64,000 nucleotides of DNA from Planctomycetota bacterium (GTDB lineage Bacteria; Planctomycetota; UBA1135; GCA-002686595): assembly GCA_947484275.1 (NCBI GenBank), contig CANKOY010000003.1, positions 1-64,000 on the forward strand, read 5' to 3'. Numbering within the stretch: the first letter of the stretch is position 1; each line of letters opens with the position of its first letter. A program made the position numbers and the translations under genes. The notes under the pieces are model-generated. The model saw only the letters and a program-made list of their open reading frames with translations. It did no database searches and was not told the origin of the DNA. This document shows positions 42,798-51,417 of the stretch, one piece after another.

Positions 42798-42961
42798 AGA
42801 GCACGTCCTAATACCTGGCTGGCCGCCAGGCCAATTCCAGGCTCGCCATCGCGACGTTGCAGCTCCTCCGAGTATTGCAGGCGAATACGCGTCGTCGCTG
42901 CGCCTCGCGGCTGGCGGCCTGGAATCGCCCAAGCGGCCAGCCAGGCACTAGGACGTGCTCT
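42798..42961. repeat. 164-bp palindromic intergenic element, copy 2 (inverted)
   Basis: Reverse-complement copy of the element at 15018-15181, same length, with about six differences, most of them near the ends. As with copy 1, it fills the space between two convergent genes (both glycosyltransferases here) and could terminate both. Confidence 0.85.
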
Positions 42962-42973
42962 CAGGTGCGCTGG

Positions 42974-44152
42974 TCAGTGATCAGAGTCACGACCGCTCGC
43001 CCGTCGCCACGTGGCCAGCAGTTTGTCCGACAACACACTCCAGGTGTAGCGCTCCATGGCGAGGGCGCGTCCGCGCCTTGCGCGCGCGCGGGCCTCACTC
43101 GGATCCGCGAGGGCCTCCAAGGTTCGCGCGGCAAATTCTGGGGCGCCGTCGGCGAGCCACAGGTGCTTTGGATCTTCGAAGCCAAGCCCCTCGGCGCCAA
43201 TTCTCGTGCTGACCACCGGCGTTTCGCTGCCCAGGGCTTCGACGATCTTCAGCCGCGTGCCGCCGCCGATGCGCAGGGGCGCGATCAGCAGGGCTGCGCG
43301 CCCGAGTTCGGGTCCGACGGTCTCCACACGGCCGACGACTGAAACACTGCGGCCGGCGAGGGCCTGGACCGCCGCGCTGTTCCCGGAACCCACGATACGC
43401 AGCCGGGTCCCAGGCCGCGCGGCCAGTAGGATCGGCATAACCTCGCGCACGAACCAGGTCAGGCCGTCGATGTTGGGGCCGTAGTCCAAGCTCCCCAGGA
43501 AAATCAAATCGTCACAGGAGCGCCGCGAATCGGTCGGAAGAAAATTCGGCGGATGAAATCCGCTCTCGACCACCGACGTGTGGAGCGCCGGGTAGCGGCC
43601 CTTCAATTCGCGTGCATCCGCTTCGCCGGTCAAGACATGGAATCGATGTCGGCGCGCGGCCTCGCGCTCCAGCCGCTGCAGTTTGAAGCTGTCGAACCTG
43701 CCTGCGATCGTCCGAGCCGACGGCAGGCTGTCGTAGAAGCGCGTGTCGAGCTTGTGATGGTGAACGATCACGGCCGTGGCCAAGTTTCGTCGCAGGGCCC
43801 CGATCATGAACATCTCGTCGAGATGCACCAGGTCATAGCGCTCGCGCGCGAGTTCCTCTCCGATGGAAGCGGCCAGTGCGGGCGAGAAGAACCAGCGCTC
43901 GAGTTTTGCACGCGTCGCCCGGCGCCAGGTTCCCGCCCGTGCGCGCTCGAAGCCTCGCACGGAGGCGCAGTGGGGGGCAAGCTCCGCGATTGCCGCGGCA
44001 GCCGCGGGCGATTCGTGTACGGCGCGCAAGTGCACTTCGGCCCGGCCGTGCAACTCACGCAGCAAGTGGTACGTGCGCACCCGACCGCCGGTGTCGGGCG
44101 GAAAGGGCACGCTGGGCGTGACGAACAGGCACTTCAGGTGCTTGGCGGCCAC
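42974..44152 (-). CDS. GT4-like glycosyltransferase (PEP-CTERM/Stp1-like type)
   Basis: A protein of 392 aa. It begins KCLFVTPSVPFPPDTGGRVR and has DLVHLDEMFMIG, LIFLGSLDYGPNIDGLTWF, RLRIVGSG and LRIGGGTRLKIVEALGSETP, resembling the sugar transferases associated with exopolysaccharide/PEP-CTERM loci. No four-Cys motif is present. The GTG start at 44152 has AAGGGA about 9 nt upstream and lies inside the end of the histidine-phosphatase gene (19-bp overlap), so the two are co-translated. Frame further upstream belongs to that neighbour and is not coding here. Confidence 0.83.
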   Translation of the reverse strand: MAAKHLKCLFVTPSVPFPPDTGGRVRTYHLLRELHGRAEVHLRAVHESPAAAAAIAELAPHCASVRGFERARAGTWRRATRAKLERWFFSPALAASIGEELARERYDLVHLDEMFMIGALRRNLATAVIVHHHKLDTRFYDSLPSARTIAGRFDSFKLQRLEREAARRHRFHVLTGEADARELKGRYPALHTSVVESGFHPPNFLPTDSRRSCDDLIFLGSLDYGPNIDGLTWFVREVMPILLAARPGTRLRIVGSGNSAAVQALAGRSVSVVGRVETVGPELGRAALLIAPLRIGGGTRLKIVEALGSETPVVSTRIGAEGLGFEDPKHLWLADGAPEFAARTLEALADPSEARARARRGRALAMERYTWSVLSDKLLATWRRASGRDSDH

Positions 44153-44910
44153 GGCGTCGGTCCCTTCACGTTGGCGCGCACCAATCGCCAGCCCGCGGGG
44201 CTGTCGTGCAGCAAGCAGGCGCCGGACAGATCGATGCGCAGGCGAAACGACAGCCGGGGTTCGAGCCCGAGCATGTGCGCCAGCAGCACGCGCACGACGT
44301 TGTAGTGGCAGGTCACCGCGACCAGCCGACCGCCATCCTCGATCGCGCGTTGCACGTGTGGAAACGCCCGCGACAGGACATCGCGATCGGTCTCGCCGCC
44401 GTGGAGGTTGTAGTTCCATGGATCGTCATAGAAGCCCGCCAGTTCGTTACCGCGATCCCTAGAGAGGTCGGCGATCGACAGTCCCTGCCAGGTTCCGCGC
44501 TTGATCTCCGCCAGGTCCGGGGTGATGGCAAGCGCTGCCCCGCTGCCCTGCGCGATGCCTTCGCCCAACATCCGCGCGCGCGAAAGACTCGAGCTGACCA
44601 CGCGTTCGAACGGCAGCTTGGAAAAGGCCTCGATCGCCGTGTGCGTGTCGCGCTCGCCCTGATCGGAGAGCGGAACATCCATGCCGCCGTAGGCGCGCCC
44701 GTGCCAGTCCGCGTGCACTTCCCCGTGGCGCAGGAGCCAGATCCAGGCTCCGCTGCCGAAGCCCTCGTGATGTCCAGGTTGATCGAATCGAGCCTGGGGG
44801 GCGGCGGAATCGCTGCCCGGGGGGGCAGAAGACATCGCCGCGCGCCCTGCGGCGCCGGAGAGCGCGATATGGCTGCCCCCAGAGCTCCCCGCGCTTTCCC
44901 TAGGGTTCAT
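44134..44910 (-). CDS. Histidine phosphatase family protein
   Basis: A protein of up to 258 aa of the phosphoglycerate-mutase-like superfamily. The catalytic phospho-acceptor His is in WLLRHGEVHADW. PLSDQGERD, SLSRARMLGEG, EIKRGTWQG with the acid Glu/Arg and VTCHYNVVRVLL with the second His follow in order. The first 45 residues are Ser/Gly/Pro-rich and may not be translated, as ATG 44835 is an alternative start. Substrates of this family range from sugar phosphates to protein phosphohistidine. Overlap with a GT4 gene suggests a sugar-phosphate role, which is inference. Confidence 0.82.
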   Translation of the reverse strand: MNPRESAGSSGGSHIALSGAAGRAAMSSAPPGSDSAAPQARFDQPGHHEGFGSGAWIWLLRHGEVHADWHGRAYGGMDVPLSDQGERDTHTAIEAFSKLPFERVVSSSLSRARMLGEGIAQGSGAALAITPDLAEIKRGTWQGLSIADLSRDRGNELAGFYDDPWNYNLHGGETDRDVLSRAFPHVQRAIEDGGRLVAVTCHYNVVRVLLAHMLGLEPRLSFRLRIDLSGACLLHDSPAGWRLVRANVKGPTPWPPST

Positions 44911-44948
44911 AGGTGTCGAAATTCATCGGTGGCCTGGGTGAGAGTAGC

Positions 44949-44976
44949 TTGCCAATCTGCGGTCTCCCCCTAAAGT
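44949..44976 (+). promoter_or_regulatory. Promoter TTGCCA-16-TAAAGT before ferredoxin
   Basis: -35 TTGCCA at 44949-44954 and -10 TAAAGT at 44971-44976, spaced by 16 nt. The transcription start would be near 44983, giving a leader of about 30 nt before the ferredoxin ATG. This is one of the few units with an ordinary leader. Confidence 0.5.
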
Positions 44977-45014
44977 CCTCGATCCGATCCCCGCGTCCCC
45001 GAACCGATTCCACC

Positions 45015-45296
45015 ATGCCGAAGATCACCCTCGCCTCGAACAACAAGACCTACGAAGTCCCCGTCGGGACCAAGTTCCTCGATTTCTGCCAGGACAATCG
45101 GACGCCCCATGACTTTGGCTGCACCGTCGGCAGTTGCGGGACCTGCCGCCTGGTGCTCGAAGTCGGCGCCGACAAGGTCAATCCCCTGACCGACGAGGAG
45201 CAGGAGACCCTGGAGATGTGCACCGACGTTGCCGGCGCGCGCCTCGGTTGCCAGCTGACGGTCAACGGCGACATTCGCGTCAGGCAGATCGACTGA
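45015..45296 (+). CDS. 2Fe-2S ferredoxin
   Basis: A small electron carrier of 93 aa with a plant-type ferredoxin fold. The cluster ligands are visible as C-x4-C-x2-C in GCTVGSCGTCRL and the fourth Cys in RLGCQL, with the intervening DEEQETLEMC segment as in the Isc-type/adrenodoxin-like group. The partner reductase cannot be told from context. ATG 45015 gives the normal length; the longer open frame is not conserved in pattern. Nine bases separate it from elbB, so the two are probably co-transcribed. Confidence 0.9.
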   Translation: MPKITLASNNKTYEVPVGTKFLDFCQDNRTPHDFGCTVGSCGTCRLVLEVGADKVNPLTDEEQETLEMCTDVAGARLGCQLTVNGDIRVRQID

Positions 45297-45305
45297 GATT
45301 TGCCA

Positions 45306-45980
45306 ATGCGCGTTCTCCTCGTCCTTTCCGGTTGCGGCTATCTCGACGGCAGCGAGATCCACGAGTCGGTGTTGGCCATGGCGGCCCTCGATCGCGCGCG
45401 GGCTTCCGTGACGATCGCTGCCCCCAGGCGCGAGTTGACGGTGATCGATCACTCGACGGGCGCGCCAAGCGGCGAGCACCGCAACGTCTTCGCCGAGGCG
45501 GCGCGCATCGCGCGCGGCAAGCTCGTGGATCTGGCCACCTGCGACGCGGCTGACTTTGACGCACTTGTGATGCCCGGGGGCTACGGCGCGGCGAAACACC
45601 TGTGCGACTTCGAGAGCCAAGGGGCCAAGGCGCGGGTCGAGCCCGCGCTCGGGGCCTTGCTGCTCGCCATGCACCGCGCGAAGAAACCGATCGGCGCGAT
45701 CTGCATCTCGCCCGCCATTGTCGCGGCGGTGATGCGCGACCAAAAGATCCGCGCGCGCCTGACCCTGGGCAACGATCCCACCATGGCCAAGATCCTGGGC
45801 GACATGGGCCAGGAGAGCGTTGATTGTGCTGTGGACGAGTGCGTCGTGGACGCGGATCAGCGCATCGTCTCGACGCCCGCCTACATGTACGACGCTCGCA
45901 TTGCGGACGTCGCCGTCGGAATCGAACGCATGGTCGCGGCGCTCGCCTCGATGCTCAGGCCGCAGCGCGTGTCCAGCTGA
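45306..45980 (+). CDS. elbB: ElbB-like DJ-1/PfpI family glyoxalase
   Basis: A protein of 224 aa. It starts VLLVLSGCGYLDGSEIHES and contains LVMPGGYGAAKHLCDF and IGAICISPAIVAA with the nucleophile-elbow Cys. This set marks the ElbB (isoprenoid biosynthesis glyoxalase, formerly SCRP-27A) branch of the DJ-1 superfamily. Enzymatic glyoxalase III-like activity has been described for E. coli ElbB; the physiological role is unclear. Its 3' end overlaps the convergent DoxX gene by 26 bp. I prefer ATG 45306 over the upstream TTG. Confidence 0.9.
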   Translation: MRVLLVLSGCGYLDGSEIHESVLAMAALDRARASVTIAAPRRELTVIDHSTGAPSGEHRNVFAEAARIARGKLVDLATCDAADFDALVMPGGYGAAKHLCDFESQGAKARVEPALGALLLAMHRAKKPIGAICISPAIVAAVMRDQKIRARLTLGNDPTMAKILGDMGQESVDCAVDECVVDADQRIVSTPAYMYDARIADVAVGIERMVAALASMLRPQRVSS

Positions 45981-46428
45981 TCCAGGCCGGGAAGTGCCCG
46001 TCGAGGATCGCGTCCATTCCCAGGCGGCGTCCCGCGCCGGAGAGTGCACAGGCGAGCGAGCACAGCGCCACCAAGAGCGCGTATTGCATCTGCTCCACCG
46101 GCCCGGCGAAGGCGAAGCAAACCATCATCAATCCCACGGCAACTCCCGCGGGCCGCGTCAGGGCGCCCAGGAATAGGGCGATGCCTCCGAGCAATTCGCC
46201 CCACTGAATCACCTGCGCCGCAGCTTCGGGGAACGGATAGACCACTGTCCCCATGAACTTCTCGAACCACTCCGGTCCCGCGGCCACGCGCTGGCGAGTG
46301 GAGAGCACCAGGTCGGCTCCCACGCCGCCCAGAATTTTATGCCAGCCAGCCAGGGCCAGGATCGCGCCGACGGCGAGGCGCACCAGGACCAGTCCCCAGC
46401 TCGGCGGTTCGGATTCGGAGTCGTTCAT
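45955..46428 (-). CDS. DoxX-family membrane protein
   Basis: A protein of 157 aa with four membrane helices. The first helix holds LVRLAVGAILALAGWHKI and the second includes VIQWGELLGGIALFLGALTR, both typical of DoxX. Members associate with quinone-dependent or redox systems. The gene ends inside elbB on the opposite strand. It begins 13 bp after the stop of a 98-codon open frame on the same strand and may be transcribed with it from the TAGACT box at 46745. Confidence 0.85.
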   Translation of the reverse strand: MNDSESEPPSWGLVLVRLAVGAILALAGWHKILGGVGADLVLSTRQRVAAGPEWFEKFMGTVVYPFPEAAAQVIQWGELLGGIALFLGALTRPAGVAVGLMMVCFAFAGPVEQMQYALLVALCSLACALSGAGRRLGMDAILDGHFPAWISWTRAAA

Positions 46429-46441
46429 TGGAGTTTATTCC

Positions 46442-46738
46442 TCAGCCGAGATTCTCGGCGGGCCTCACCAGCAGGCGCCCGTGGCCGCTGACGAGGCTCG
46501 TCACTTTGGCCCAAGCGGAGCCAGCACCGAGGCGCCACAGGCGCGCGGTGTGTTCGGGATTGCACCGCGCAGCGGTCACGTCGTGTCTTGCGATCCGCGG
46601 ACGGCGTGAAACGGGAGCACACGCTGCCCGGTGCCACAGGCCCAAGGAGGGCGAGCGACCGGTAACGTGCCGAACGAACTCGAAGCCCGAGGCAATCCGC
46701 CCGTGGGGCGGGTTCTCCAGGGTCTTGCGCCGATCCAT
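46442..46738 (-). CDS. Hypothetical 98-aa protein
   Basis: A small open frame directly upstream of doxX on the same strand. The product is basic and shows no signal peptide, membrane helix or family I know. The GC content of third codon positions is high at both ends and weaker in the middle, so coding status is doubtful. In its favour, a TAGACT hexamer ends 6 nt before the ATG, as for several other genes in this window. It could instead be a long leader of the doxX message. Confidence 0.35.
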   Translation of the reverse strand: MDRRKTLENPPHGRIASGFEFVRHVTGRSPSLGLWHRAACAPVSRRPRIARHDVTAARCNPEHTARLWRLGAGSAWAKVTSLVSGHGRLLVRPAENLG

Positions 46739-46744
46739 GGCCGG

Positions 46745-46750
46745 AGTCTA
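46745..46750 (-). promoter_or_regulatory. Putative -10 box upstream of the hypothetical/doxX unit
   Basis: TAGACT on the minus strand, 6 nt before ATG 46738. The hexamer is the same as at 16367 and 58365. No convincing -35 is seen. Confidence 0.4.
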
Positions 46751-46796
46751 GCAGTCTTCTGCGCGTCGAAACACCGCACGCGGATTGCGGCCAGGT

Positions 46797-47966
46797 TCAG
46801 TTCGGATCGGGCAGTCTCAATGTCGCCGTGTCCGCCTTCCGCGCGCGCTGAGGCATGGCGTTCCCCAAGCGTTCGAGCACCTTGAGCGCCGTTGCGCGGT
46901 ATCCGGTCAGTTTTCCGCCGTAGATCGCCACGCGGCGCACGGAGTCCGGGTTGTCCACGGCGAATTGGACTTCACGCGAGCGCGCGAACGGGCTGGCGCT
47001 CTCCTTAGGCAGGACGCGCAGCCCGGCCCAGGCGGCGATGAACTTCGAGGGGTGCTCGGGGAAGTAGCGCTCCAAGCACAGGCCCAGGTACTCGACCTCG
47101 GCGGCGCTGGGCTCCACGGCTTCCGGTGCGCCCGACCAGGGAGTCTCTGTGGTGCCGATCAACGTGTGTCCGCGCCAGGGCATCACGAACACGGCGCGCC
47201 GGTCCTGAGGCGACTCGACGTAGTAAATGCCGCGCACCAAGGGGCCCTCCAACTCGATGTGCGTGCCTCCGACGAGTTCCACCTGCGGCATCGGGCCCTT
47301 CGGCGTGCAGCGGCCCTGGAGCAGGCTGTTCCAAGGACCCGCTGCGAGCACCACGGCGGATGCCGTGCATTCGTGGACCACGGCGCCTTCGCTCCAACTG
47401 ACGTTGTAGACATCGTTCTCGCGCTGGGCCGAGAGCCAGCGAGCACCGAGGCGCAAGCTGCAGCCCATCTCCACCGCGGATTGGACCACCGCGCGGGTCA
47501 GGCGCGCGTCGTCGGTCTGTCCATCTTTGTAGCGCAGGACCGCCTGGAGACCGTCGGTCGAAAGTCCGTCGAGGGCCGACCACTCTGCGCGCGGCAGGCT
47601 CGCGAACTGTGCGTCTTTTCCGAACCCCGCAAGCATCCCGTACAGGCTCAGTCCCGTGCGCAATTGCCACGGCCGGCGCGAAGTGTCGCGGTAGACGGGG
47701 ATGTGAAAGTCCACGAGCGACACCAGATGGGGCGCGATCGAGAGCAGGATCTTGCGCTCGCGCAGGGACTCGCGCACGAGACCGAAGTTGGCGCGTTCCA
47801 GATAGCGCAGACCGCCGTGGATCAACTTGCTGGAACGGCTCGATGTTCCCCAGGCGATCTCGCGCTCCTCGAGCAGCAGGACGCTCGAGCCTGCGGCCGC
47901 CGCGGCCTGGGCGACCCCGGCGCCGTGGATTCCGGCGCCGACGACCACCAGGTCGAATTCGCTCAA
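46797..47966 (-). CDS. glpD: Glycerol-3-phosphate dehydrogenase-like FAD oxidoreductase
   Basis: A protein of 389 aa. The FAD-binding Rossmann start is DLVVVGAGIHGAGVAQAAA, followed by the GlpD signature WGTSSRSSKLIHGGLRYLE. VLAAGPWNSLL and VMPWRGHTLIGTTETPW fit the same family. It would oxidise sn-glycerol-3-phosphate to DHAP with electrons to quinone. At 389 aa it lacks the C-terminal domain of the classic 500-aa enzyme. ATG 47966 overlaps the stop of the glycerophosphodiesterase gene, whose product supplies its substrate. Confidence 0.85.
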   Translation of the reverse strand: MSEFDLVVVGAGIHGAGVAQAAAAAGSSVLLLEEREIAWGTSSRSSKLIHGGLRYLERANFGLVRESLRERKILLSIAPHLVSLVDFHIPVYRDTSRRPWQLRTGLSLYGMLAGFGKDAQFASLPRAEWSALDGLSTDGLQAVLRYKDGQTDDARLTRAVVQSAVEMGCSLRLGARWLSAQRENDVYNVSWSEGAVVHECTASAVVLAAGPWNSLLQGRCTPKGPMPQVELVGGTHIELEGPLVRGIYYVESPQDRRAVFVMPWRGHTLIGTTETPWSGAPEAVEPSAAEVEYLGLCLERYFPEHPSKFIAAWAGLRVLPKESASPFARSREVQFAVDNPDSVRRVAIYGGKLTGYRATALKVLERLGNAMPQRARKADTATLRLPDPN

Positions 47967-48724
47967 TGCGGAGCCTCGCCCAGAGCCATGTTCGCGGGTC
48001 CGAGGGCCGCTGCCATCTCGGCGTAGTCAAATGTCTCGATGAATCGCACGCCGCGCGCGGCCAGCACCCGCGCCAGGGCCGGATCGGCGACTTCGTACAC
48101 CGCGACTTTTGCGCCGGGCACCGTCAGCGGGCCGGAGAACGGCAGACCAAAGACATCGGTGAACACGTACTCCGGGCGCAGGGCCGCGAGCACTTCGCTG
48201 TGCGTTTCCGCGAAAGTGTCGAACACCGCGCCCAGAGGCAGGTCGCACAGATGACGGGCCTCCAGCAGAGCGGCAAGGTTGAACGAGATCAGTGCGCAGC
48301 GTGAACGCACAGGCTCCAGGAGCGGCAGCACGCTCTTGAGCACCGCGCGGGCGCCGTGGACGTCGAGCGAGTTGCGCTTGAGCTCCACGAAGGCAAAGGC
48401 GTCGCGGCGGCGCAGCAATAGGGCCACCAGGTCGGACAGGTGGGCCACCGGCTCGGCCTGGAAGCGCGCGCCAAAGCGCCCCGGCTCGCTGGCGCGCAAT
48501 CGGCGAACTTCGGCGGCATTCAAGTCGCCCAGGGCGCCGGATCGGTTGCAAACGCGATTCAGGCTGCGATCGTGGAACAGGAACGGCTCGCGGTCCGCGG
48601 AGAGCTGCACGTCGACCTCGACGAACAGTGCGCCGGCGTCCAATGCCGACACTAGCGCCGAGCGCGTGTTCTCGGGGCATGTGGCCACATGCCCGCGGTG
48701 GGCGATCAGATGGGGGGTGGCCAT
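47963..48724 (-). CDS. Glycerophosphodiester phosphodiesterase
   Basis: A cytosolic GDPD-type TIM-barrel enzyme of 253 aa. Catalytic and metal residues are in LIAHRGHVATCPENT, the EVDVQLSADREP strand and FLFHDRSLNR; FVELKR and FTDVFG complete the barrel. It splits glycerophosphodiesters into an alcohol and glycerol-3-phosphate, which the downstream GlpD oxidises. I choose ATG 48724 because it lies just before the conserved start and 10 nt after the shared TATACT box. The frame extends to an ATG at 48751, but that would cover the promoter. Confidence 0.9.
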   Translation of the reverse strand: MATPHLIAHRGHVATCPENTRSALVSALDAGALFVEVDVQLSADREPFLFHDRSLNRVCNRSGALGDLNAAEVRRLRASEPGRFGARFQAEPVAHLSDLVALLLRRRDAFAFVELKRNSLDVHGARAVLKSVLPLLEPVRSRCALISFNLAALLEARHLCDLPLGAVFDTFAETHSEVLAALRPEYVFTDVFGLPFSGPLTVPGAKVAVYEVADPALARVLAARGVRFIETFDYAEMAAALGPANMALGEAPH

Positions 48725-48734
48725 CGCTCGCGCC

Positions 48735-48742
48735 AGTATACT
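48735..48742. promoter_or_regulatory. Palindromic AGTATACT: shared -10 of two divergent genes
   Basis: AGTATACT reads the same on both strands, so it offers TATACT in each direction. On the plus strand the hexamer ends 7 nt before the xylA ATG (48750). On the minus strand it ends 10 nt before the GDPD ATG (48724). Only 25 bp separate the two start codons and neither has a Shine-Dalgarno, so both messages should be leaderless. Confidence 0.65.
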
Positions 48743-48749
48743 TGCCGCC

Positions 48750-49922
48750 ATGGATCCCTACGCTCCCACTGCCCAGGACCGCTTCAGCTTCGGCCTTTGG
48801 ACCGTAGGCAACCCCGGTCGCGATCCCTTTGGCGAGCCCGTGCGGGCTGTCGTGTCCCCCGAGCGCATCGTGCAGAAGCTCTCCGAGTGCGGCGCCAGTG
48901 GCGTCAACCTCCACGACGACGATCTGGTGCCCTACGGTTCCTCGGCGAAGACCCGCGACACGATCGTGGCCAGCTTCAAGGCCGCCCTGGAGGACCACGG
49001 AATGGTGGTGCCGATGGCCACCACGAACCTGTTCTCGCATCCGGTGTTCAAGGACGGCGCTTTCACTTCCAACGATCCGCGCGTGCGCGCGTTCGCGTTG
49101 GGCAAGACCATGCGCGCCATCGACCTGGGCGTGGAACTTGGTGCGAAAATCTATGTCTTCTGGGGCGGACGCGAGGGCAGCGAGGCCGACGCCTGTCGCG
49201 ATCCGCGCACGGCCATCGCGCGCATGCGCGAGGCACTCGACTACCTGTGCGAGTACGTTCGCGATCAGAAGTACGCGCTGCGTTTCGCCCTGGAGGCCAA
49301 GCCCAACGAGCCCCGCGGCGACATCTACATGCCGACCACGGGGCACATGTTGCACTTCATCTCGACACTGGCGCACTCCGAGATGGTCGGCGTCAATCCC
49401 GAGGTGGCCCACGAGACCATGTCCGGGCTTTCCATGGCCCACGCCGTGGCCCAGGCCATGGAAGCAGGCAAGCTGTTCCACATCGATCTCAACGCCCAGC
49501 GCATCGGGCGCTACGACCAGGATTTTCGCTTTGGTTCCGAGGACCTGCGCCAGGCGTTCCTCGTCGTGCGCTTGCTGGAAGGTACGGCCGGCGGCGAGGC
49601 ATACACAGGGCCGCTGCATTTCGACAGCCACGCCTACCGCACGGAGGACGACGAAGGCGTGTGGGATTTCGCGCGCGGTTCCATGCGCACCTACAAGATC
49701 CTGCACGAGCGCGCACGGGCCTTCGACAGCGACCCGCGCGTCCTGGCGCTGATCGCGGAGCGGCGAGACGCGCGGCTCGAAGCGCTCTCGAGCAACTACA
49801 CTCGCGCGAAGTCAGAGGCGCTCAAAGTCGAGTCGATCGACGTTGGCGCGGTGGCGAAAGCTGGTCTTGGATACGAGCGCCTCGATCAACTGATGGTCGA
49901 GCACATGCTCGGCGTGCACTGA
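48750..49922 (+). CDS. xylA: Xylose isomerase (class I)
   Basis: Converts D-xylose to D-xylulose. The 390-aa length and sequence match the short class I (Actinoplanes/Streptomyces) type: FSFGLWTVGNPGRDPFG at the N-terminus, GVNLHDDDL with catalytic His55 and Asp58, FALEAKPNEPRGD with metal-binding Glu, NPEVAHETMSG and FHIDLNAQRIGRYDQD with the Asp ligands. It is divergent from the GDPD-glpD unit and followed after 7 bp by xylB. Confidence 0.96.
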   Translation: MDPYAPTAQDRFSFGLWTVGNPGRDPFGEPVRAVVSPERIVQKLSECGASGVNLHDDDLVPYGSSAKTRDTIVASFKAALEDHGMVVPMATTNLFSHPVFKDGAFTSNDPRVRAFALGKTMRAIDLGVELGAKIYVFWGGREGSEADACRDPRTAIARMREALDYLCEYVRDQKYALRFALEAKPNEPRGDIYMPTTGHMLHFISTLAHSEMVGVNPEVAHETMSGLSMAHAVAQAMEAGKLFHIDLNAQRIGRYDQDFRFGSEDLRQAFLVVRLLEGTAGGEAYTGPLHFDSHAYRTEDDEGVWDFARGSMRTYKILHERARAFDSDPRVLALIAERRDARLEALSSNYTRAKSEALKVESIDVGAVAKAGLGYERLDQLMVEHMLGVH

Positions 49923-49929
49923 CGCGGCC

Positions 49930-51417
49930 ATGTCCGGCGAGCGCGGGTTGTTCGCCGGCTTCGACGTCGGCACCCAGGGCCTGAAGGGCCTGGTCATCGA
50001 CGCCGCTGAACGCCGCGTGCTCGCGCGCGCCTCTGCGAGCTACGGTTTGATCCCGGGACTTCCGCCGGGCGCTGCGGAGCAGCATCCGGACACTTGGATC
50101 GAGGCATTGTCCCGCGTCGCGCGCCAGTTGTTCGCCGCACCTGGCCTCGAGATCGCGCGCTTGCGTGGAATCGGCGTCAGCGGACAGCAGCACGGCCTGG
50201 TGGTGCTCGACGAAGGCGACCGCCCGCTGCGCGCTGCGAAGCTCTGGTGTGACACGTCGACGGACGTCGAGGCCGCGGAGTTGTCCGCGCGCCTCGCTCG
50301 CCCGGTCCCCGCGGGGTTTACGGCATCGAAGGTGCTCTGGCTCGCGCGCCACGAACCAGAGACGTGGAAGCGCGCGCGGCGCGTGCTGTTGCCCCACGAC
50401 TACATCAACCTGGCGCTCAGCTCCGCGGCCTGGAGCGAGGCCGGCGACGCCTCGGGCAGCGGCTGGTTCGATCCCGCGCGTCGCGCCGTGGATTCCGACG
50501 TTTGCGCGGCGATCGATCCCGCGCTTGAAGAGCGCCTCGCGCCCCTCGCCGAGGCCGGATCCATTGCCGGGCGACTGTCCGCCGAGGGCGCGCGGATTCT
50601 CGGACTGACAGCGGGCCAGGTCGGCACGCCGCTGTCCACGGGCGCGGGTGACAACATGGCGAGCGCCATCGGTGCCGGCGCAACGCGCGAAGGGATCGCG
50701 GTGCTGAGCCTGGGCACCTCCGCGACGATTTTCGCCCACAGTGCGCGGCCCGTGCTCGATCCCAGCGGCAGCGTCGCGCCCTTCTGCGATTCCACCGGCG
50801 GCTGGTTGCCGCTTCTGTGCGTCATGAACGCCACGGGTGCGATCGAAGAAGTGCGCGCGGCCTTTGGCGCGACTCACATGGAATTGGAGCGCGAGGCGGC
50901 ACAGCTTGAGACCGATCCCGATGGCCCGCTGGTGCTGCCGTACTTTATGGGCGAGCGCGTGCCCAATTTGCCGCGCGCACGCGCAGCCATGCTGGGCTTC
51001 GGACCTGGCTCGTTCACCCGCGCACGCGTGTACCGCGCTTGCCTCGAGGGCGTGGCCCTGAATCTCGCCGCGGGGTTGGCGCGCATGCGCGACCTCCGAA
51101 TTCCCTGCGAGGAACTGCGCGCCGTGGGCGGAGGATCCACGAACCGGCTGTGGCTCCAGATCCTCGCGGATGCCATGGCCGCCCGCGTCGTGCCCCTTGC
51201 CGAGCAGGAGTCAGCCGCCCTGGGAGCGGCCCTCCAGGCCCAGTGGACCGTGGAACGCGCCGGGGGCGGAACCGGAACCTGCGACGCCCTGGCCCAGGCT
51301 TGGTGCGCACCCCGCTCAGTGCCTTTGGAACCTGATTCTCGCCGGGGGGCGGCCCTCGGGAGGCTGGCCGAGCGCTTCCGGGCCGCCCAGGGGGCGCTCT
51401 TTGGCCCGACTCATTAA
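49930..51417 (+). CDS. xylB: Xylulokinase
   Basis: A FGGY-family sugar kinase of 495 aa that makes xylulose-5-phosphate for the pentose-phosphate pathway. The phosphate-1 motif is AGFDVGTQGLKGLVID, the sugar-site ISGQQHG-like segment is GVSGQQHGLVVLD, and LSTGAGDNMASAIGAG with the catalytic Asp and VGGGSTNRLWLQILAD (adenosine motif) are intact. Co-transcribed with xylA. No xylose transporter or XylR-like regulator is visible in the window, so uptake is encoded elsewhere. Confidence 0.95.
   Translation: MSGERGLFAGFDVGTQGLKGLVIDAAERRVLARASASYGLIPGLPPGAAEQHPDTWIEALSRVARQLFAAPGLEIARLRGIGVSGQQHGLVVLDEGDRPLRAAKLWCDTSTDVEAAELSARLARPVPAGFTASKVLWLARHEPETWKRARRVLLPHDYINLALSSAAWSEAGDASGSGWFDPARRAVDSDVCAAIDPALEERLAPLAEAGSIAGRLSAEGARILGLTAGQVGTPLSTGAGDNMASAIGAGATREGIAVLSLGTSATIFAHSARPVLDPSGSVAPFCDSTGGWLPLLCVMNATGAIEEVRAAFGATHMELEREAAQLETDPDGPLVLPYFMGERVPNLPRARAAMLGFGPGSFTRARVYRACLEGVALNLAAGLARMRDLRIPCEELRAVGGGSTNRLWLQILADAMAARVVPLAEQESAALGAALQAQWTVERAGGGTGTCDALAQAWCAPRSVPLEPDSRRGAALGRLAERFRAAQGALFGPTH

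Noticed and set aside
48027-49706. 559-codon minus-strand frame over xylA and the phosphodiesterase
   Set aside because: Spans two genes with clear catalytic motifs in other frames and the shared promoter.
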